Origin: an uncultured Collinsella sp.
GTDB taxonomy: Bacteria > Actinomycetota > Coriobacteriia > Coriobacteriales > Coriobacteriaceae
Reading direction: 5' to 3'
DNA: 55,153 nt
Assembly: GCA_900757205.1 (NCBI GenBank)
Contig: CAAENA010000071.1
Coordinates: forward strand, 1 to 55,153
Shown: positions 17,277-26,313 of the stretch, one piece after another
How positions within the stretch are numbered: the first letter of the stretch is position 1
Layout of the letters: every line of letters begins with the position of its first letter
Notes under the pieces: generated by a model
Database searches by the model: none
Seen by the model: the letters and a program-made list of their open reading frames with translations, nothing else
Told to the model about the DNA's origin: nothing
Translations under genes and position numbers: made by a program

Positions 17277-20200
17277 ATGGAAGTTACAACGATTGGCGCT
17301 TCCGGCTCGAAGGCCCTGCGCTGCCTGCTCGCAGCGCTTATCGCCCTGAGCTCGGTCATAGGCTCTCTTGCGGTCTCGGGGCAAAGCGCATTCGCCGCAG
17401 AGACCGCCTCGTTGAGCATCGGGGGCAAGATTCCTTATGCGGGCTACACGACCACATGGATGTACGCCGACGGAGAGATGGCCTATTGCGGGAACCCCTC
17501 TGCGGCAACGCCACCTGCAGGCACCTACACCAAGAGCGCCATCAACTCGACCTCGGGGCGCGATGCGGAGACCATAGCGGACCTCTGGTTCAGCTATGGG
17601 AGTCCGGGGTTCGATGCGAGTCTCTGGCCAGGCACGTGGTATGACGGTACGGCCATGACGGATGCGCGCTATGCGGCGCTCGCGCACATCCTGCTCTCGG
17701 ACACGTTCTCCAGCAATGGCAGCTACGCGCTCTACGGATGTAACGAGTCCTTCAAGGAGTGGTGCCGCTACTACGTCATCGGCTTCGACTCGTCGGGCAC
17801 GATGTGCAACGACGATGCGACTGGTCGAAAGATCTCGCGCATGCAGGGCGAGGTTCCCTCGAACTTCGAGGCTTTCATGCTCTACACGGGCGCGGGAAAC
17901 CAGCTGATCCTCTCGTTCAAGTACACTCCCTACGGAAAGATCGACCTTAAGAAGGTCACCGCCAACGAGGAGATGTGCGAGGGTAATCCGCTCTACTCCG
18001 TGGAAGGCGCGGTCTACACCGTGTACAGCAACTCGGGGCTCACGGATGTCGCGGGCTCCATCACAACCGACAGGGACGGCTACGGCATATTGGAGGAGCT
18101 TGAGCCGGGCAGCTACTGGGTAAAGGAGACCAAGCAGGCACCGGGGCATGCGCTCGACCCGACCGTGTATCCGGTCGAGGTGAGGTCGGACGAGACCACG
18201 CGGGTGAACGGCAAGACCGTATCCGACATCCCGCAGTCAGACCCCGTGGGCATGCTCGTCGGCAAGGTTGACGCCGATACCAACGAGAGCGAGCCCGAAG
18301 GCGATGCGACGCTCGAAGGCGCACTCTTCACCGCCCGCTACTACGCGGGCGACTACGCCGACGCGGCATCGGCCGAGGCGTCCGGCGCGCCTGCGCGCAC
18401 CTGGGTGTTCGAGACGGATGCCGATGGATTCGCCTACCTGGCTGACGAGTACAAGCACTCGGGAGATCCCCTCTACTACCAAACCAACGGCGACGCATCG
18501 ATTCCCCTGGGAACGGTGCTGATCCAGGAGACCCGCGCGCCCCAGGGCTACAACCTCGACGATGGGCACGGCAGGGATCCGAAGGTGTTCTGCGTGCGGA
18601 TCACGCAAGGCGGCGCGGTCGGCGAGTCCGTCTACACCTACAACTCGCCCAAGGTGCCCGACACTGTGAAACGCGGCGACTTCCGCCTCGTGAAGGAAGT
18701 GCCCGTGGAAATCTACGACTCTCCTAGCGGCGACATGCCACAGGAGGTCGTGCGCGTGCTCGTCCCAGGGGTCAAGTTCGAGCTCTACAACGACTCGGAG
18801 AGCGCCGTGCTCTCGCCCGAGTCGGGCAAGCTCGTCGAACCCGGCAACCGCGTGTGCACCATCACCGTCAATGAGAACGGACTTGCCACCACGAAAGACG
18901 ACAACGCCAACGTAAACGGCTGGAGCAAGCCTTCCGACTGGACAGGCGCGCTTGCGTACGGCACCTACCGCATCCATGAGGTGATTCCGCAAGACGTAGC
19001 AGACGCCTTCAAGGCCAAGTGGGGAAAGACGCTCCTTCCCGTGGAGGACTGGAAAACCACGATCCGCGAGGAGGGGCAATACGACCCGCCGCAGCTCGTG
19101 AACGACCACATCCCGCAGACCCCTCTCAAGGTGGTCAAGGTCGACACCGAGACCGGCAGGCAGGTCCCGCTTCCCGTGAGCTTCCAGCTTGAGGACGCGA
19201 GCGGCAACCTCGTCACCTATACCTCCCACTACCCCGCAACCGATACCATCGACACCTGGACGGCCAACGAGCGCGGGGAGCTCACGCTTCCGATGCTGTT
19301 GGAAGAGGGCGACTACACGCTCAAAGAGGTAGAGGCGCCCTACGGTTACGTGAAGGAGCTTGAGGGCAAGGCCTTCCATGTGGACGCCGACTACAACGGC
19401 TGGGACGACCCACTCGTGATCGAGTTTTCGAACATGCCCCAGAAGGCGACCATCACCGTGGCGAAGACTGATGCGTTAACGGGAGATCCGGTCGATGAAT
19501 CCGTCTACATCGTGAAGGCGGCAGAGACGATCCAGACGCCTGACGGCACGATACGCGCCCATGAGGGCGAGATCGTGGCAACGCTCACAACGGGCGAGGA
19601 CGGCAAGGCGACGACGCCTGAGCTCTACCTCGGCACCTACACGGTATACGAGGCCAAGGCAAAAGACGGCTACGCGCTCGACATTGCCGAGAAGACTGTC
19701 ACGCTCGAATACGCGGGGCAGGACGTGGCGTTGTATGACCACGAGGAGGCCGTGACCGACGAGCCCACGACCCCTTCGATCAAGAAGATGGACGCGCTCG
19801 ACCCTGAGAAGGCAGTAGCAGGTGCCAAGTTCCACGTCTGGAACGACGAGGGCGCCTTCGACGAGGAGATGGCCACCGACGAGAACGGCGTCATATCCCT
19901 CGCCTACGCGAAGCACGGAACCTACCACATCCAAGAGGTCGAAGCACCTGAAGGCTACGTTATCGCAGACCTCGACGACGAGGGCAAGCCGACCGTGACC
20001 GACTTTGTAGTCAACGACCAGGGCATGATCGAGTGGGACGAGACTGGCGCCATGGCCGCCCAACACGAGTTCACGCTTGAGAACATGCCCAAGACCATGA
20101 AGACCACAGCGACCGACTCAGAGAGCGGGACGCACGAGGGCCAGGCGCGCGATGAGCTCACTATCGTGGACACCATCGAATACACCGGCCTCATCCCCGG

Positions 20201-21038
20201 CAATGAGTACACCGTGAGCGGAACCCTCATGGACAAGGCCACCGGCGAGCCCGCGCTCGATGACGAGGGCGACGAGATCACGGCGTCCACCACCTTCACC
20301 GCAGAGGAATCCTGCGGCACGGTAGACGTGACCTTCACCTTCGCGGGAGTGAATCTCGCAGGCAAGTCGCTCGTCGCATTTGAGACCATGGAGTTCGGTG
20401 GCGCGGAGTACATGGTGCACGCGGACATCGACGACGTGGAACAAGCGGTCGCCATCGTGGACATCGCCACCAATGCGCGCGATGCCGAGACCGGCACGAA
20501 TGTTGGCACCATCGGTGAGCGCGTGAAGCTCATCGACGCGGTTGCCTACACCGGACTCGCGCCGGGCAGCTCCTACAAGCTGTTCACCATGCTCATGGAC
20601 AAGGCTACCGGAAACCCGCTTACGGGCGATGACGGCCTGCCCATCGTGGGAACGACCGAGTTCGTGCCCGAAACGCTCGATGGCACCATCGACGTAGAGG
20701 TTGAGACTGATTCGCGCGAGTTAACGGGGCACGACATTGTGTTCTTCGAGAAGCTCTCCGATGCGGAAGAGAATATCATCGCAACGCATGAGGACATCGA
20801 GGACGAGGGGCAGACAGTGAGCTTCCCTGAACCCCTCACCGAACCCGAAAACCCAGGCAAGGGATACCCGAAGACCGGCGCTTTAGCCGAGGTCGATCCC
20901 GTCACGGCCAGTGTCGCAGTGATCCTGCTCTGCGGCATCGCAGGTGCGACCTACGCCTTTGTACGCCGCTCCCGCAAGCAGACCGACGCCATCGCCGAGA
21001 TGGAAGAGGGAGTATTGGCTGGAGCCGACGAGGATTAA
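17277..21038 (+). CDS. Large sortase-anchored adhesin with thioester, Cna-B and VaFE domains
   Basis: A 1,253-residue surface protein, probably the mating-pair adhesin. It has a signal peptide (residues 1-39, ending QSAFAAETA). A thioester-like domain follows (about 45-215; cysteine in MAYCGNPS). Next come several prealbumin/Cna-B-like repeats (220-920), each ending in a SYWVKETKQAPGHALD- or YTLKEVEAPYGYV-type block. Two VaFE/T-Q ester-bond repeats (about 945-1185) end in LVAFETM and IVFFEKL. The C-terminus has the sorting signal YPKTG, a hydrophobic helix and RRSRK. The sortase gene lies 106 bp downstream, beyond a terminator. Confidence 0.9.
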   Translation: MEVTTIGASGSKALRCLLAALIALSSVIGSLAVSGQSAFAAETASLSIGGKIPYAGYTTTWMYADGEMAYCGNPSAATPPAGTYTKSAINSTSGRDAETIADLWFSYGSPGFDASLWPGTWYDGTAMTDARYAALAHILLSDTFSSNGSYALYGCNESFKEWCRYYVIGFDSSGTMCNDDATGRKISRMQGEVPSNFEAFMLYTGAGNQLILSFKYTPYGKIDLKKVTANEEMCEGNPLYSVEGAVYTVYSNSGLTDVAGSITTDRDGYGILEELEPGSYWVKETKQAPGHALDPTVYPVEVRSDETTRVNGKTVSDIPQSDPVGMLVGKVDADTNESEPEGDATLEGALFTARYYAGDYADAASAEASGAPARTWVFETDADGFAYLADEYKHSGDPLYYQTNGDASIPLGTVLIQETRAPQGYNLDDGHGRDPKVFCVRITQGGAVGESVYTYNSPKVPDTVKRGDFRLVKEVPVEIYDSPSGDMPQEVVRVLVPGVKFELYNDSESAVLSPESGKLVEPGNRVCTITVNENGLATTKDDNANVNGWSKPSDWTGALAYGTYRIHEVIPQDVADAFKAKWGKTLLPVEDWKTTIREEGQYDPPQLVNDHIPQTPLKVVKVDTETGRQVPLPVSFQLEDASGNLVTYTSHYPATDTIDTWTANERGELTLPMLLEEGDYTLKEVEAPYGYVKELEGKAFHVDADYNGWDDPLVIEFSNMPQKATITVAKTDALTGDPVDESVYIVKAAETIQTPDGTIRAHEGEIVATLTTGEDGKATTPELYLGTYTVYEAKAKDGYALDIAEKTVTLEYAGQDVALYDHEEAVTDEPTTPSIKKMDALDPEKAVAGAKFHVWNDEGAFDEEMATDENGVISLAYAKHGTYHIQEVEAPEGYVIADLDDEGKPTVTDFVVNDQGMIEWDETGAMAAQHEFTLENMPKTMKTTATDSESGTHEGQARDELTIVDTIEYTGLIPGNEYTVSGTLMDKATGEPALDDEGDEITASTTFTAEESCGTVDVTFTFAGVNLAGKSLVAFETMEFGGAEYMVHADIDDVEQAVAIVDIATNARDAETGTNVGTIGERVKLIDAVAYTGLAPGSSYKLFTMLMDKATGNPLTGDDGLPIVGTTEFVPETLDGTIDVEVETDSRELTGHDIVFFEKLSDAEENIIATHEDIEDEGQTVSFPEPLTEPENPGKGYPKTGALAEVDPVTASVAVILLCGIAGATYAFVRRSRKQTDAIAEMEEGVLAGADED

Positions 21039-21090
21039 ATCCGACTCTTTGCCCGTGCAGAGAAGCAATAGCTGATGGCAATTGAGCGAC

Positions 21091-21125
21091 AGGGTGGGGC
21101 GCTCGACATGCGTCCCACCCTTTTT
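21091..21125 (+). terminator. Rho-independent terminator between adhesin and sortase
   Basis: AGGGTGGG and CCCACCCT-type arms around a 13- to 15-base loop, followed by TTTTT. The sortase ribosome site lies just beyond, so the sortase depends on read-through or a weak promoter inside the spacer. Confidence 0.75.
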
Positions 21126-21143
21126 CGATACAAGGAGCAAAAG

Positions 21144-21830
21144 ATGGAGAGAATACGAAAGGCGGCGAAGGCCACGAGTGTAATCGTCATCGCCATACTC
21201 ACAGCGCTTGTTGTCACCGCACTATGCTCACCAGAGGAAGATTGGACAGAACTGGCTGAGATGATGGAAAGCCTGGATGGTCAAAGTGACCTGGAAAGAC
21301 AGATTGATTGGGATAATCTCCCGAAAGAGGTAGTCGCTTGGGTCGAGGTGCCTGGCACGAGCATAGACGAGCCCATCGTCCAAGCATCTCCCAACTCTCC
21401 GGACGCATACCTCTACAAAGACGTGTTCGGCGAGGGGGCATACGGCACGCCTTACATTGACTGCGAATGCTCGATAGATTCTCGCTTCGTCATGGTCTAC
21501 GGCCACCACATGTCCGATGGTTCCGTGTTCGCAGGCTTCGCGAGCTTCATAGATGAAGGTTATGCGCAAGAGCATGATGAAATCATCGTCTACAAACGCT
21601 CAGGGGAGATTCTTAATCTCAAGCCCATTGCGGTGAATATCGTGAGCGCTAGCCAGGAGAGCCTTGTAATAGACCAAGAAACGGAGGTTGCATCTCTTCT
21701 TAAATCAGTGGATCTAAAGCTAGCAGAAGCAAGCAGCGATGGACAACTCTTCGCATTCGCAACCTGCTCTTATCAAACCTGGAACAGCAGAACCGTTGTT
21801 TACGCATGCACATCTAGCGTAGCACGTTGA
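21144..21830 (+). CDS. Class B sortase
   Basis: A 228-residue transpeptidase that should attach the adjacent YPKTG-type adhesin to the wall. An N-terminal membrane anchor (residues 10-28) is followed by the sortase barrel: WVEVPGTSIDEPIVQ, the catalytic His in VYGHHMSDGSVF (near 120), the catalytic Cys in FATCSYQT (near 209) and Arg in NSRTVVYA (near 215). The TCSY and GHHM motifs mark class B. AAGGAGC precedes the ATG. The end overlaps the open frame upstream of the AraC-like gene. Confidence 0.92.
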   Translation: MERIRKAAKATSVIVIAILTALVVTALCSPEEDWTELAEMMESLDGQSDLERQIDWDNLPKEVVAWVEVPGTSIDEPIVQASPNSPDAYLYKDVFGEGAYGTPYIDCECSIDSRFVMVYGHHMSDGSVFAGFASFIDEGYAQEHDEIIVYKRSGEILNLKPIAVNIVSASQESLVIDQETEVASLLKSVDLKLAEASSDGQLFAFATCSYQTWNSRTVVYACTSSVAR

Positions 21831-22039
21831 CGACGAGCACGACCTCTACTCCAATCCTGCCCGGCCTAGAACGTCCCTTGACTCCTTTGCATCCCGTCAT
21901 CCCGTCCCGCGCCATCTCCATATGTCAGACCAAGACGGCATATGGAGATGGCAAAATACGACTATGCAGAACTTGCACCTTTACTACGAGGACGGCAGCT
22001 CTTTTTCTTTGTATTTTACATTTCGTAAGGAAGCGCGAA

Positions 22040-22393
22040 TTGAACCAACTGGAACACCTGAACGACGCGCTTGCGTACATCGAGGACCATCTGGACGGAA
22101 CTCTCGATACGGACGAGGCAGCCCGCATTGCAGCTTGCTCTGCTTACCAGCTGAAGCGGATGTTTCCCTGTCTTGCGGAAATCACGCTCTCGGAATACGT
22201 CCGATGTCGTGCCATGACTCGTGTCGCCCAGGACCTTCTCGGAACCCACGAGAAGGTGATCGACATCGCCCTGCGCTATGGCTACGAGTCACCGAGGGCG
22301 TTCTCGAAGGCCTTCCGACGCGTTCATGGGATGTCGCTGAGCGATGCGTGGCAGCTCGATGCCAAGGTCACGCTTCATCCCCGCTCATATTAG
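22040..22393 (+). CDS. MarA/SoxS-like AraC-family regulator (HTH only)
   Basis: A 117-residue protein consisting only of the double helix-turn-helix of AraC regulators: LAYIEDHLDGTLDTDEAARIAACSAYQLKRMF, then EYVRCRAMTRVAQDLL, then IDIALRYGYESPRAFSKAFRRVHG. It resembles MarA/SoxS/Rob DNA-binding regions. The start is TTG 22040 with AAGGAAG eight bases before it. Many Gram-positive relatives carry a C-terminal GyrI-like effector domain. Here the frame stops right after the HTH, so this is either a MarA-size protein or a truncated one. Confidence 0.75.
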   Translation: MNQLEHLNDALAYIEDHLDGTLDTDEAARIAACSAYQLKRMFPCLAEITLSEYVRCRAMTRVAQDLLGTHEKVIDIALRYGYESPRAFSKAFRRVHGMSLSDAWQLDAKVTLHPRSY

Positions 22394-22511
22394 AATCAAC
22401 TGAATCGAGATGTCATCGGAGCGCACGTCAACGTTCAAGATGATTTCATGACAATGCGATGGAGCGCGCAAACAGCCCTACTGAATACAAAGCCGAAAAA
22501 AGCTTTGCAAC

Positions 22512-24236
22512 CTAACTCTCGAATGAGCAGAGAGCACATTGCTGTTGTGCAAGAAGTGGCGACACAGGGCCTCGACTCAGCGCTACGAATGACTTGGTTG
22601 CACGCGATATTGCGGTGTAAAGCCGCCTTCTCCACAAATCTGTTTCACCAAGAGCCGTCTTCGAGACGTCGACTAAAATCACATGGTCGAATTCGAGCCC
22701 TTTAGCCTCTTCAAGCGTCAGTACCCTGATATCATCCAAAGGCTTCACGCTTGCGTATTCGCGATACTCAGCAATTTTCAACTGGACGCGCTCCAATTCT
22801 TCTGTTTGAAGCGTGATGATAGCCGCTGACTCTGTGGCGTATTCACCCGCAACGATTCTCTCGATCTCAGATGCGAGTGCTTCTCTGTAGGAGTCGTTAT
22901 CCTTGCATTCCAAGATTCGTGGCTCAGAGCCATTTCTTTGGATCGATTCGATGCGAAGATGTTCGTTGAGATCGGCAAATGATGCGAACAGTCGCGTAAT
23001 CTCCACTGTTGACCGATAGCTTATAGCGAGATGCGCCTCGCTGACTGACCCCTTGTGCTTTGCGAACAGTTCCCGTATCTCATCGAAGGAAGCCAATCCT
23101 TCGGAAAGAGCCTGATTCGGATCCCCTAAGAGCAGAAAGCGAGCGCGACAATAGTACGAGGCGATGACGTTAAGCTGTTCAAGGGTGTAATCTTGAACCT
23201 CGTCTATGAGCACGTACCTTATGTTCTCGGCTTCCAGGCACGCCTCGGCCGGTTCCTCCTTTCCCAACTCGCTCTTGACAAGATCAAGCATCTCGTCAGG
23301 CATAAGCGATGCGCCTTCGACTGCCGAAAGCCCCGATATCTCTTCCTTCAAGCTATTCCACGTATGCATGCGCGGGTTCTTCTCGCCAAGCTCCGGGAGC
23401 ACGTTCTCGATGTATTCCTGAAACATGACATTCGGTGTTATAAGCACCACGTTCTCTGGTTTCAGGCTGCCGCGGTTCTGGAAGAACAGGTACGCCAAGC
23501 GTTGAAGCATAACCGAGGTCTTTCCGCTGCCGGCAACGCCCGACACCAGGATCGCAGACGCGTCGGGAGCGCGCACGATCGCGTTCTGCTCCTTCTGGAT
23601 TGTCGCCGTGATTTCTTCCATGCGCGAAGAGCGGGCCCGTGACAACGACTCAATGAGCAGGTCATCCTGCAAGGCGATGTCTGTGTCGAAGTACGCGATG
23701 AGCTCGCTGCCGTCTATCTTGAATTGCCGCCGAAGGTCAAGATCCGCCTCGATCGTCTTCCCGTTGGCCTCATAGGAAACCCTTCCCTGCGACTGGCTGT
23801 AATACACCTCGGCAACGGGAGATCTCCAGTCGTAGACCAGCTGCCCTTTCTCCTTGTCCGAAAAGCCGACGGCTCCAAGATATATCTCCCGAGGCTTGCT
23901 TCGGTTGGGAAACCGCAAGATCAGCTTCGCGAAGTATGGCCTTTTCAGCAGAAGGGAAATGGCTTTGGCTTTTTCGATGTTTATCCGCCGTTCGTTTTCA
24001 TGTTGCTTGATTATTGAGTTGGCGGCCTCGTATGCGGCAAGCGTCTCAATGGTGGCCGATGCGTCGGTGAAATCTGGCCTGATGTCTTCCATCATGGAAG
24101 ACCTATCTGACCTCGCATTGGATTCGATCTTTTCGATCCTATGCGTAATTGCCTCATTGGTCTTCGAGAGATCGGAATGCACCTCCCTCAAGTGCTTCTG
24201 CTCGGAATCGAATACGGGATCGCTTGAACGCACCAT
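22512..24236 (-). CDS. helD: HelD-like UvrD/Rep-family helicase (compact form)
   Basis: A 574-residue superfamily 1 ATPase. The N-terminal coiled coil (residues 8-100), the domain with VYDWRSPVAEVYY, the P-loop SGVAGSGKTSVMLQRLAYLF (near 235-255), Walker B YVLIDEVQDYT, LLGDPNQAL and the C-terminal LYTAISRATKSF all match HelD. HelD proteins pull RNA polymerase off DNA and can protect it from rifamycin-type drugs. The protein is about 200 residues shorter than B. subtilis HelD. The missing part is between TPNVMFQEYIENVLPELGE and the Walker B box. GAGGAGAGCA precedes the ATG. Confidence 0.88.
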   Translation of the reverse strand: MVRSSDPVFDSEQKHLREVHSDLSKTNEAITHRIEKIESNARSDRSSMMEDIRPDFTDASATIETLAAYEAANSIIKQHENERRINIEKAKAISLLLKRPYFAKLILRFPNRSKPREIYLGAVGFSDKEKGQLVYDWRSPVAEVYYSQSQGRVSYEANGKTIEADLDLRRQFKIDGSELIAYFDTDIALQDDLLIESLSRARSSRMEEITATIQKEQNAIVRAPDASAILVSGVAGSGKTSVMLQRLAYLFFQNRGSLKPENVVLITPNVMFQEYIENVLPELGEKNPRMHTWNSLKEEISGLSAVEGASLMPDEMLDLVKSELGKEEPAEACLEAENIRYVLIDEVQDYTLEQLNVIASYYCRARFLLLGDPNQALSEGLASFDEIRELFAKHKGSVSEAHLAISYRSTVEITRLFASFADLNEHLRIESIQRNGSEPRILECKDNDSYREALASEIERIVAGEYATESAAIITLQTEELERVQLKIAEYREYASVKPLDDIRVLTLEEAKGLEFDHVILVDVSKTALGETDLWRRRLYTAISRATKSFVALSRGPVSPLLAQQQCALCSFES

Positions 24237-24292
24237 TGCTCTCCTCTCGCACGAACGACAAATCGGCCTCGTATGCGCTCTTGGCCCAAAAG

Positions 24293-24310
24293 CTTTCGTT
24301 TAAACGAAAG
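24293..24310 (-). promoter_or_regulatory. 18-bp palindrome upstream of helD
   Basis: CTTTCGTTT-AAACGAAAG, perfect, 57 bp before the HelD start. It lies in a 340-bp gene-free spacer (24237-24579) and is a likely operator for helD. Confidence 0.5.
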
Positions 24311-24399
24311 AAAAACCCATCGGCGAATAAAAGACCATCGTCGAGGATATACAAGCAATCTCGAAAAATGCAGCCTGTTTTTTCGGGGATAAATCACGG

Positions 24400-24450
24400 T
24401 ATAATTAAGATGCAAGAAGAGAAGCGGTGCTTCGGATGCTAAAAAGCATC
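24400..24450 (+). other. Possible promoter, 10-residue peptide and hairpin
   Basis: TATAAT (24400-24405) is followed at 24410 by an open frame MQEEKRCFGC and stop. Its end lies in the hairpin GATGCT-aaaa-AGCATC (24435-24450). It could be a leader peptide or small RNA, but no plus-strand gene follows for 560 bp. Confidence 0.25.
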
Positions 24451-24579
24451 TCTCGATGTAGGTATTTGCCGCCGTGCTGGTTAATTCAATCGAAGCGCGA
24501 AACTGCCCGAATCGGAAAACATTTCATTGAACAGATATTAATGCAAAGAATCAGGAGTCAAGGGGTCGGTTCTCTTGAC

Positions 24580-24903
24580 TCATTGATCCATGTGCTTCGC
24601 GCCCCAATCGCACATGGCATCAAGCACTGGATAGAGCGTCTCGCCTTCCGGCGTGAGGGAGTATTCGGTCTTCGGCGGTACAACGGGGTAGACCACACGC
24701 TTTATGAGGCCGTCTTGCTCAAGCTCGCGAAGCTGCTGAGCCAGCATCTTGTCGGTCGCCTTCGGGATGCGCCGATGCAGCTCGCTGTATCTCAGCGTGT
24801 TCCCCTTGAGGTGCCAGAGTATCACGGCCTTGTACTTCCCGCCGATGAGCGAGATGGTCGCATCCACCGGGCAGTTGAACTCCCGCTTCGCATGAACGCC
24901 CAT
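24580..24903 (-). CDS. HxlR-family regulator, copy 1
   Basis: A 107-residue winged-helix regulator: CPVDATISLIGGKYKAVILWHLKGNTLRYSELHRRIPKATDKMLAQQLRELEQDGL, then YSLTPEGETLYPVLDAMCDWG. The N-terminal cysteine (Cys11) is at the position used for redox sensing in HxlR/YodB/HypR proteins. AAGGAGGATGC precedes the ATG. It is divergent from a nitroreductase gene across a 113-bp spacer with an inverted repeat, the classic HypR/HypO or YodB/AzoR layout, so it probably controls that gene. Confidence 0.9.
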   Translation of the reverse strand: MGVHAKREFNCPVDATISLIGGKYKAVILWHLKGNTLRYSELHRRIPKATDKMLAQQLRELEQDGLIKRVVYPVVPPKTEYSLTPEGETLYPVLDAMCDWGAKHMDQ

Positions 24904-24919
24904 GCATCCTCCTTACTAT

Positions 24920-24946
24920 CTATTTGGGAAGTATATACCCAAATAG
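24920..24946. promoter_or_regulatory. HxlR operator in divergent spacer
   Basis: CTATTTGGG and CCCAAATAG, perfect 9-bp arms with a 9-base spacer, between the divergent HxlR and nitroreductase genes. A further half-site-like TTCCCAA follows. Confidence 0.7.
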
Positions 24947-25016
24947 TACATTCTTCCCAACGTGAAATCGGAAGCTATCCTTGGATGCAGAAACCTGTCG
25001 AAGAGAGGAGCTTTCC

Positions 25017-25529
25017 ATGGATTTCCTAGATCTAGCAAAGAAACGGTATTCGGTACGGTCATATAAGAAAACGCCTGTAGAAGAGGAGAAGGTCGCCTGC
25101 ATCTTGGAAGCAGCGCGGGTGGCCCCGTCGGCTGCCAACCTACAGCCGACACGCCTTGTCGTCATCGACAACGCGGAGGGAATGGAAAAGCTCAGCCGTG
25201 CGGCAAATGTCTACAGCGCGCCTCTCGCCATCATCGTGTGCGCGGACCACGCGAAAGCTTGGAAGCGCCCAGCTGACGGCAAGAGCACTGTTGACATCGA
25301 TGCGTCAATCGCCACCGACCACATGATGATGGAGGCAACAAGCCTCGGGCTTGGGAGCGTGTGGATATGCTGGTTCGACCCCGAAGTCGTCGCCCACGAG
25401 TTCGGCCTTCCCGAAACCTTTGAGCCGATAAACGTGCTTGCCATCGGCTACAGTGACGAGCCCGCAAAATCTCCCGACCGACACGCGACCGAGAGAATAC
25501 CTGTTGGAGAGCTTCTGGCATGCCATTAG
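25017..25529 (+). CDS. Nitroreductase family protein
   Basis: A 170-residue FMN oxidoreductase: LAKKRYSVRSYKKTPVEEEK at the N-terminus, ARVAPSAANLQPTRLVVI, DHMMMEATSLGLGSVWICWF and NVLAIGYSDEPA in the standard order. Single-domain size fits the NfsA/FRP-like small nitroreductases. GAGAGGAGC precedes ATG 25017. It is divergent from the HxlR gene and probably induced through it by quinone, diamide or nitro-compound stress. A histidine phosphatase gene follows 48 bp downstream. Confidence 0.92.
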   Translation: MDFLDLAKKRYSVRSYKKTPVEEEKVACILEAARVAPSAANLQPTRLVVIDNAEGMEKLSRAANVYSAPLAIIVCADHAKAWKRPADGKSTVDIDASIATDHMMMEATSLGLGSVWICWFDPEVVAHEFGLPETFEPINVLAIGYSDEPAKSPDRHATERIPVGELLACH

Positions 25530-25577
25530 GCGTTTTCTTGGCATAGAATAATGCATCCAGCAAATAGGTAGGTGATC

Positions 25578-26183
25578 ATGGCCACATTCTATGTCGCGCG
25601 ACATGGACAGACGTTGCTGAACGTGCTTGGAAGAGCGCAAGGTTGGTGTGACTCTCCATTAACTACGGAAGGCGAAGATGCCGCAGCGGGCTTAGGCAGC
25701 TCGCTCAAAACTGTTCCGCTGCATGCCGCTTATGCAAGCGACACTATGCGGGCGGTCCAGACGGCACGGATTTGCCTTGAAGCTGCTGGTCAGGGGTTTT
25801 GCCCCGTCGTCGAAGACGCCCGCCTGAGGGAATGGTGCTTGGGCTCGATGGAGGCCGAATCCAACGACGTATTCGCAAGACGGGTTTCGGAATGGATCGG
25901 ACCTCCGAACTCTATGGACGACATGAACCGAAGACTGCCGGAGATCGCCGAGGCGTTAAGGGCGCATGACGAAACCCGCACTGCCGAATCGTTTCAATCA
26001 ATAGCCAATAGGGCAATGGGGTTCCTGAAAGATGCCGCTGAGCTACATGGGAGCGACTCGAACATATTGGTCGTGACCCATGCCTTCCTTATTAAAACGA
26101 TGCTGTTCGTCATCGAGCCAGAAAGACTGGATGCGCTAGGCAAGATAGACAATGGCTCATTCGTGAAGTTGTGTATTGAGTGA
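25578..26183 (+). CDS. Histidine phosphatase (phosphoglycerate-mutase-like)
   Basis: A 201-residue branch-1 histidine phosphatase. The phosphohistidine motif RHGQT lies at residues 8-12, with LNVLGRAQGWCDSPLT after it, YASDTMRAVQTARIC in the middle and the second catalytic His in VVTHAFLIKTML. ATG 25578 is preferred to the GTG six bases earlier. AGGTAGGTG precedes it. The substrate is unknown. It is likely co-transcribed with the nitroreductase and ends in the strong terminator that starts at its stop codon. Confidence 0.88.
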   Translation: MATFYVARHGQTLLNVLGRAQGWCDSPLTTEGEDAAAGLGSSLKTVPLHAAYASDTMRAVQTARICLEAAGQGFCPVVEDARLREWCLGSMEAESNDVFARRVSEWIGPPNSMDDMNRRLPEIAEALRAHDETRTAESFQSIANRAMGFLKDAAELHGSDSNILVVTHAFLIKTMLFVIEPERLDALGKIDNGSFVKLCIE

Positions 26184-26254
26184 GCAAAAGGGGCGTTCCA
26201 AAATGCTCATTGCCTCTTGAACGCCCCTTTTGCTCACCCCCCCCCTTTTTTTTT
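26181..26254 (+). terminator. Strong terminator with 18-bp arms and C9/T9 tract
   Basis: TGAGCAAAAGGGGCGTTC (26181-26198) and its exact complement (26219-26236) form an 18-bp stem with a 20-base loop. Nine C then nine T follow. It begins at the phosphatase stop codon. The homopolymer pair is unusually long. Confidence 0.9.
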
Positions 26255-26313
26255 GCTCACTCATATTTGCGCAGGTGCTCTTTGGCTCTTTCGATGGTCA
26301 TGGATCATCCTTC

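Noticed and set aside
16277..17428. A 383-codon minus-strand open frame across the VirB6-like and following genes
   Set aside because: Antisense to well-supported genes, no ribosome site, no recognisable motif; typical of high-G+C sequence.
18237..19379. A 380-codon minus-strand open frame inside the adhesin gene
   Set aside because: Antisense shadow; the plus strand encodes repeated Cna-B blocks.
22394..22511. A possible lost effector domain of the AraC-like protein
   Set aside because: No recognisable GyrI-like remnant in any frame of the spacer, so it is not called a pseudogene.
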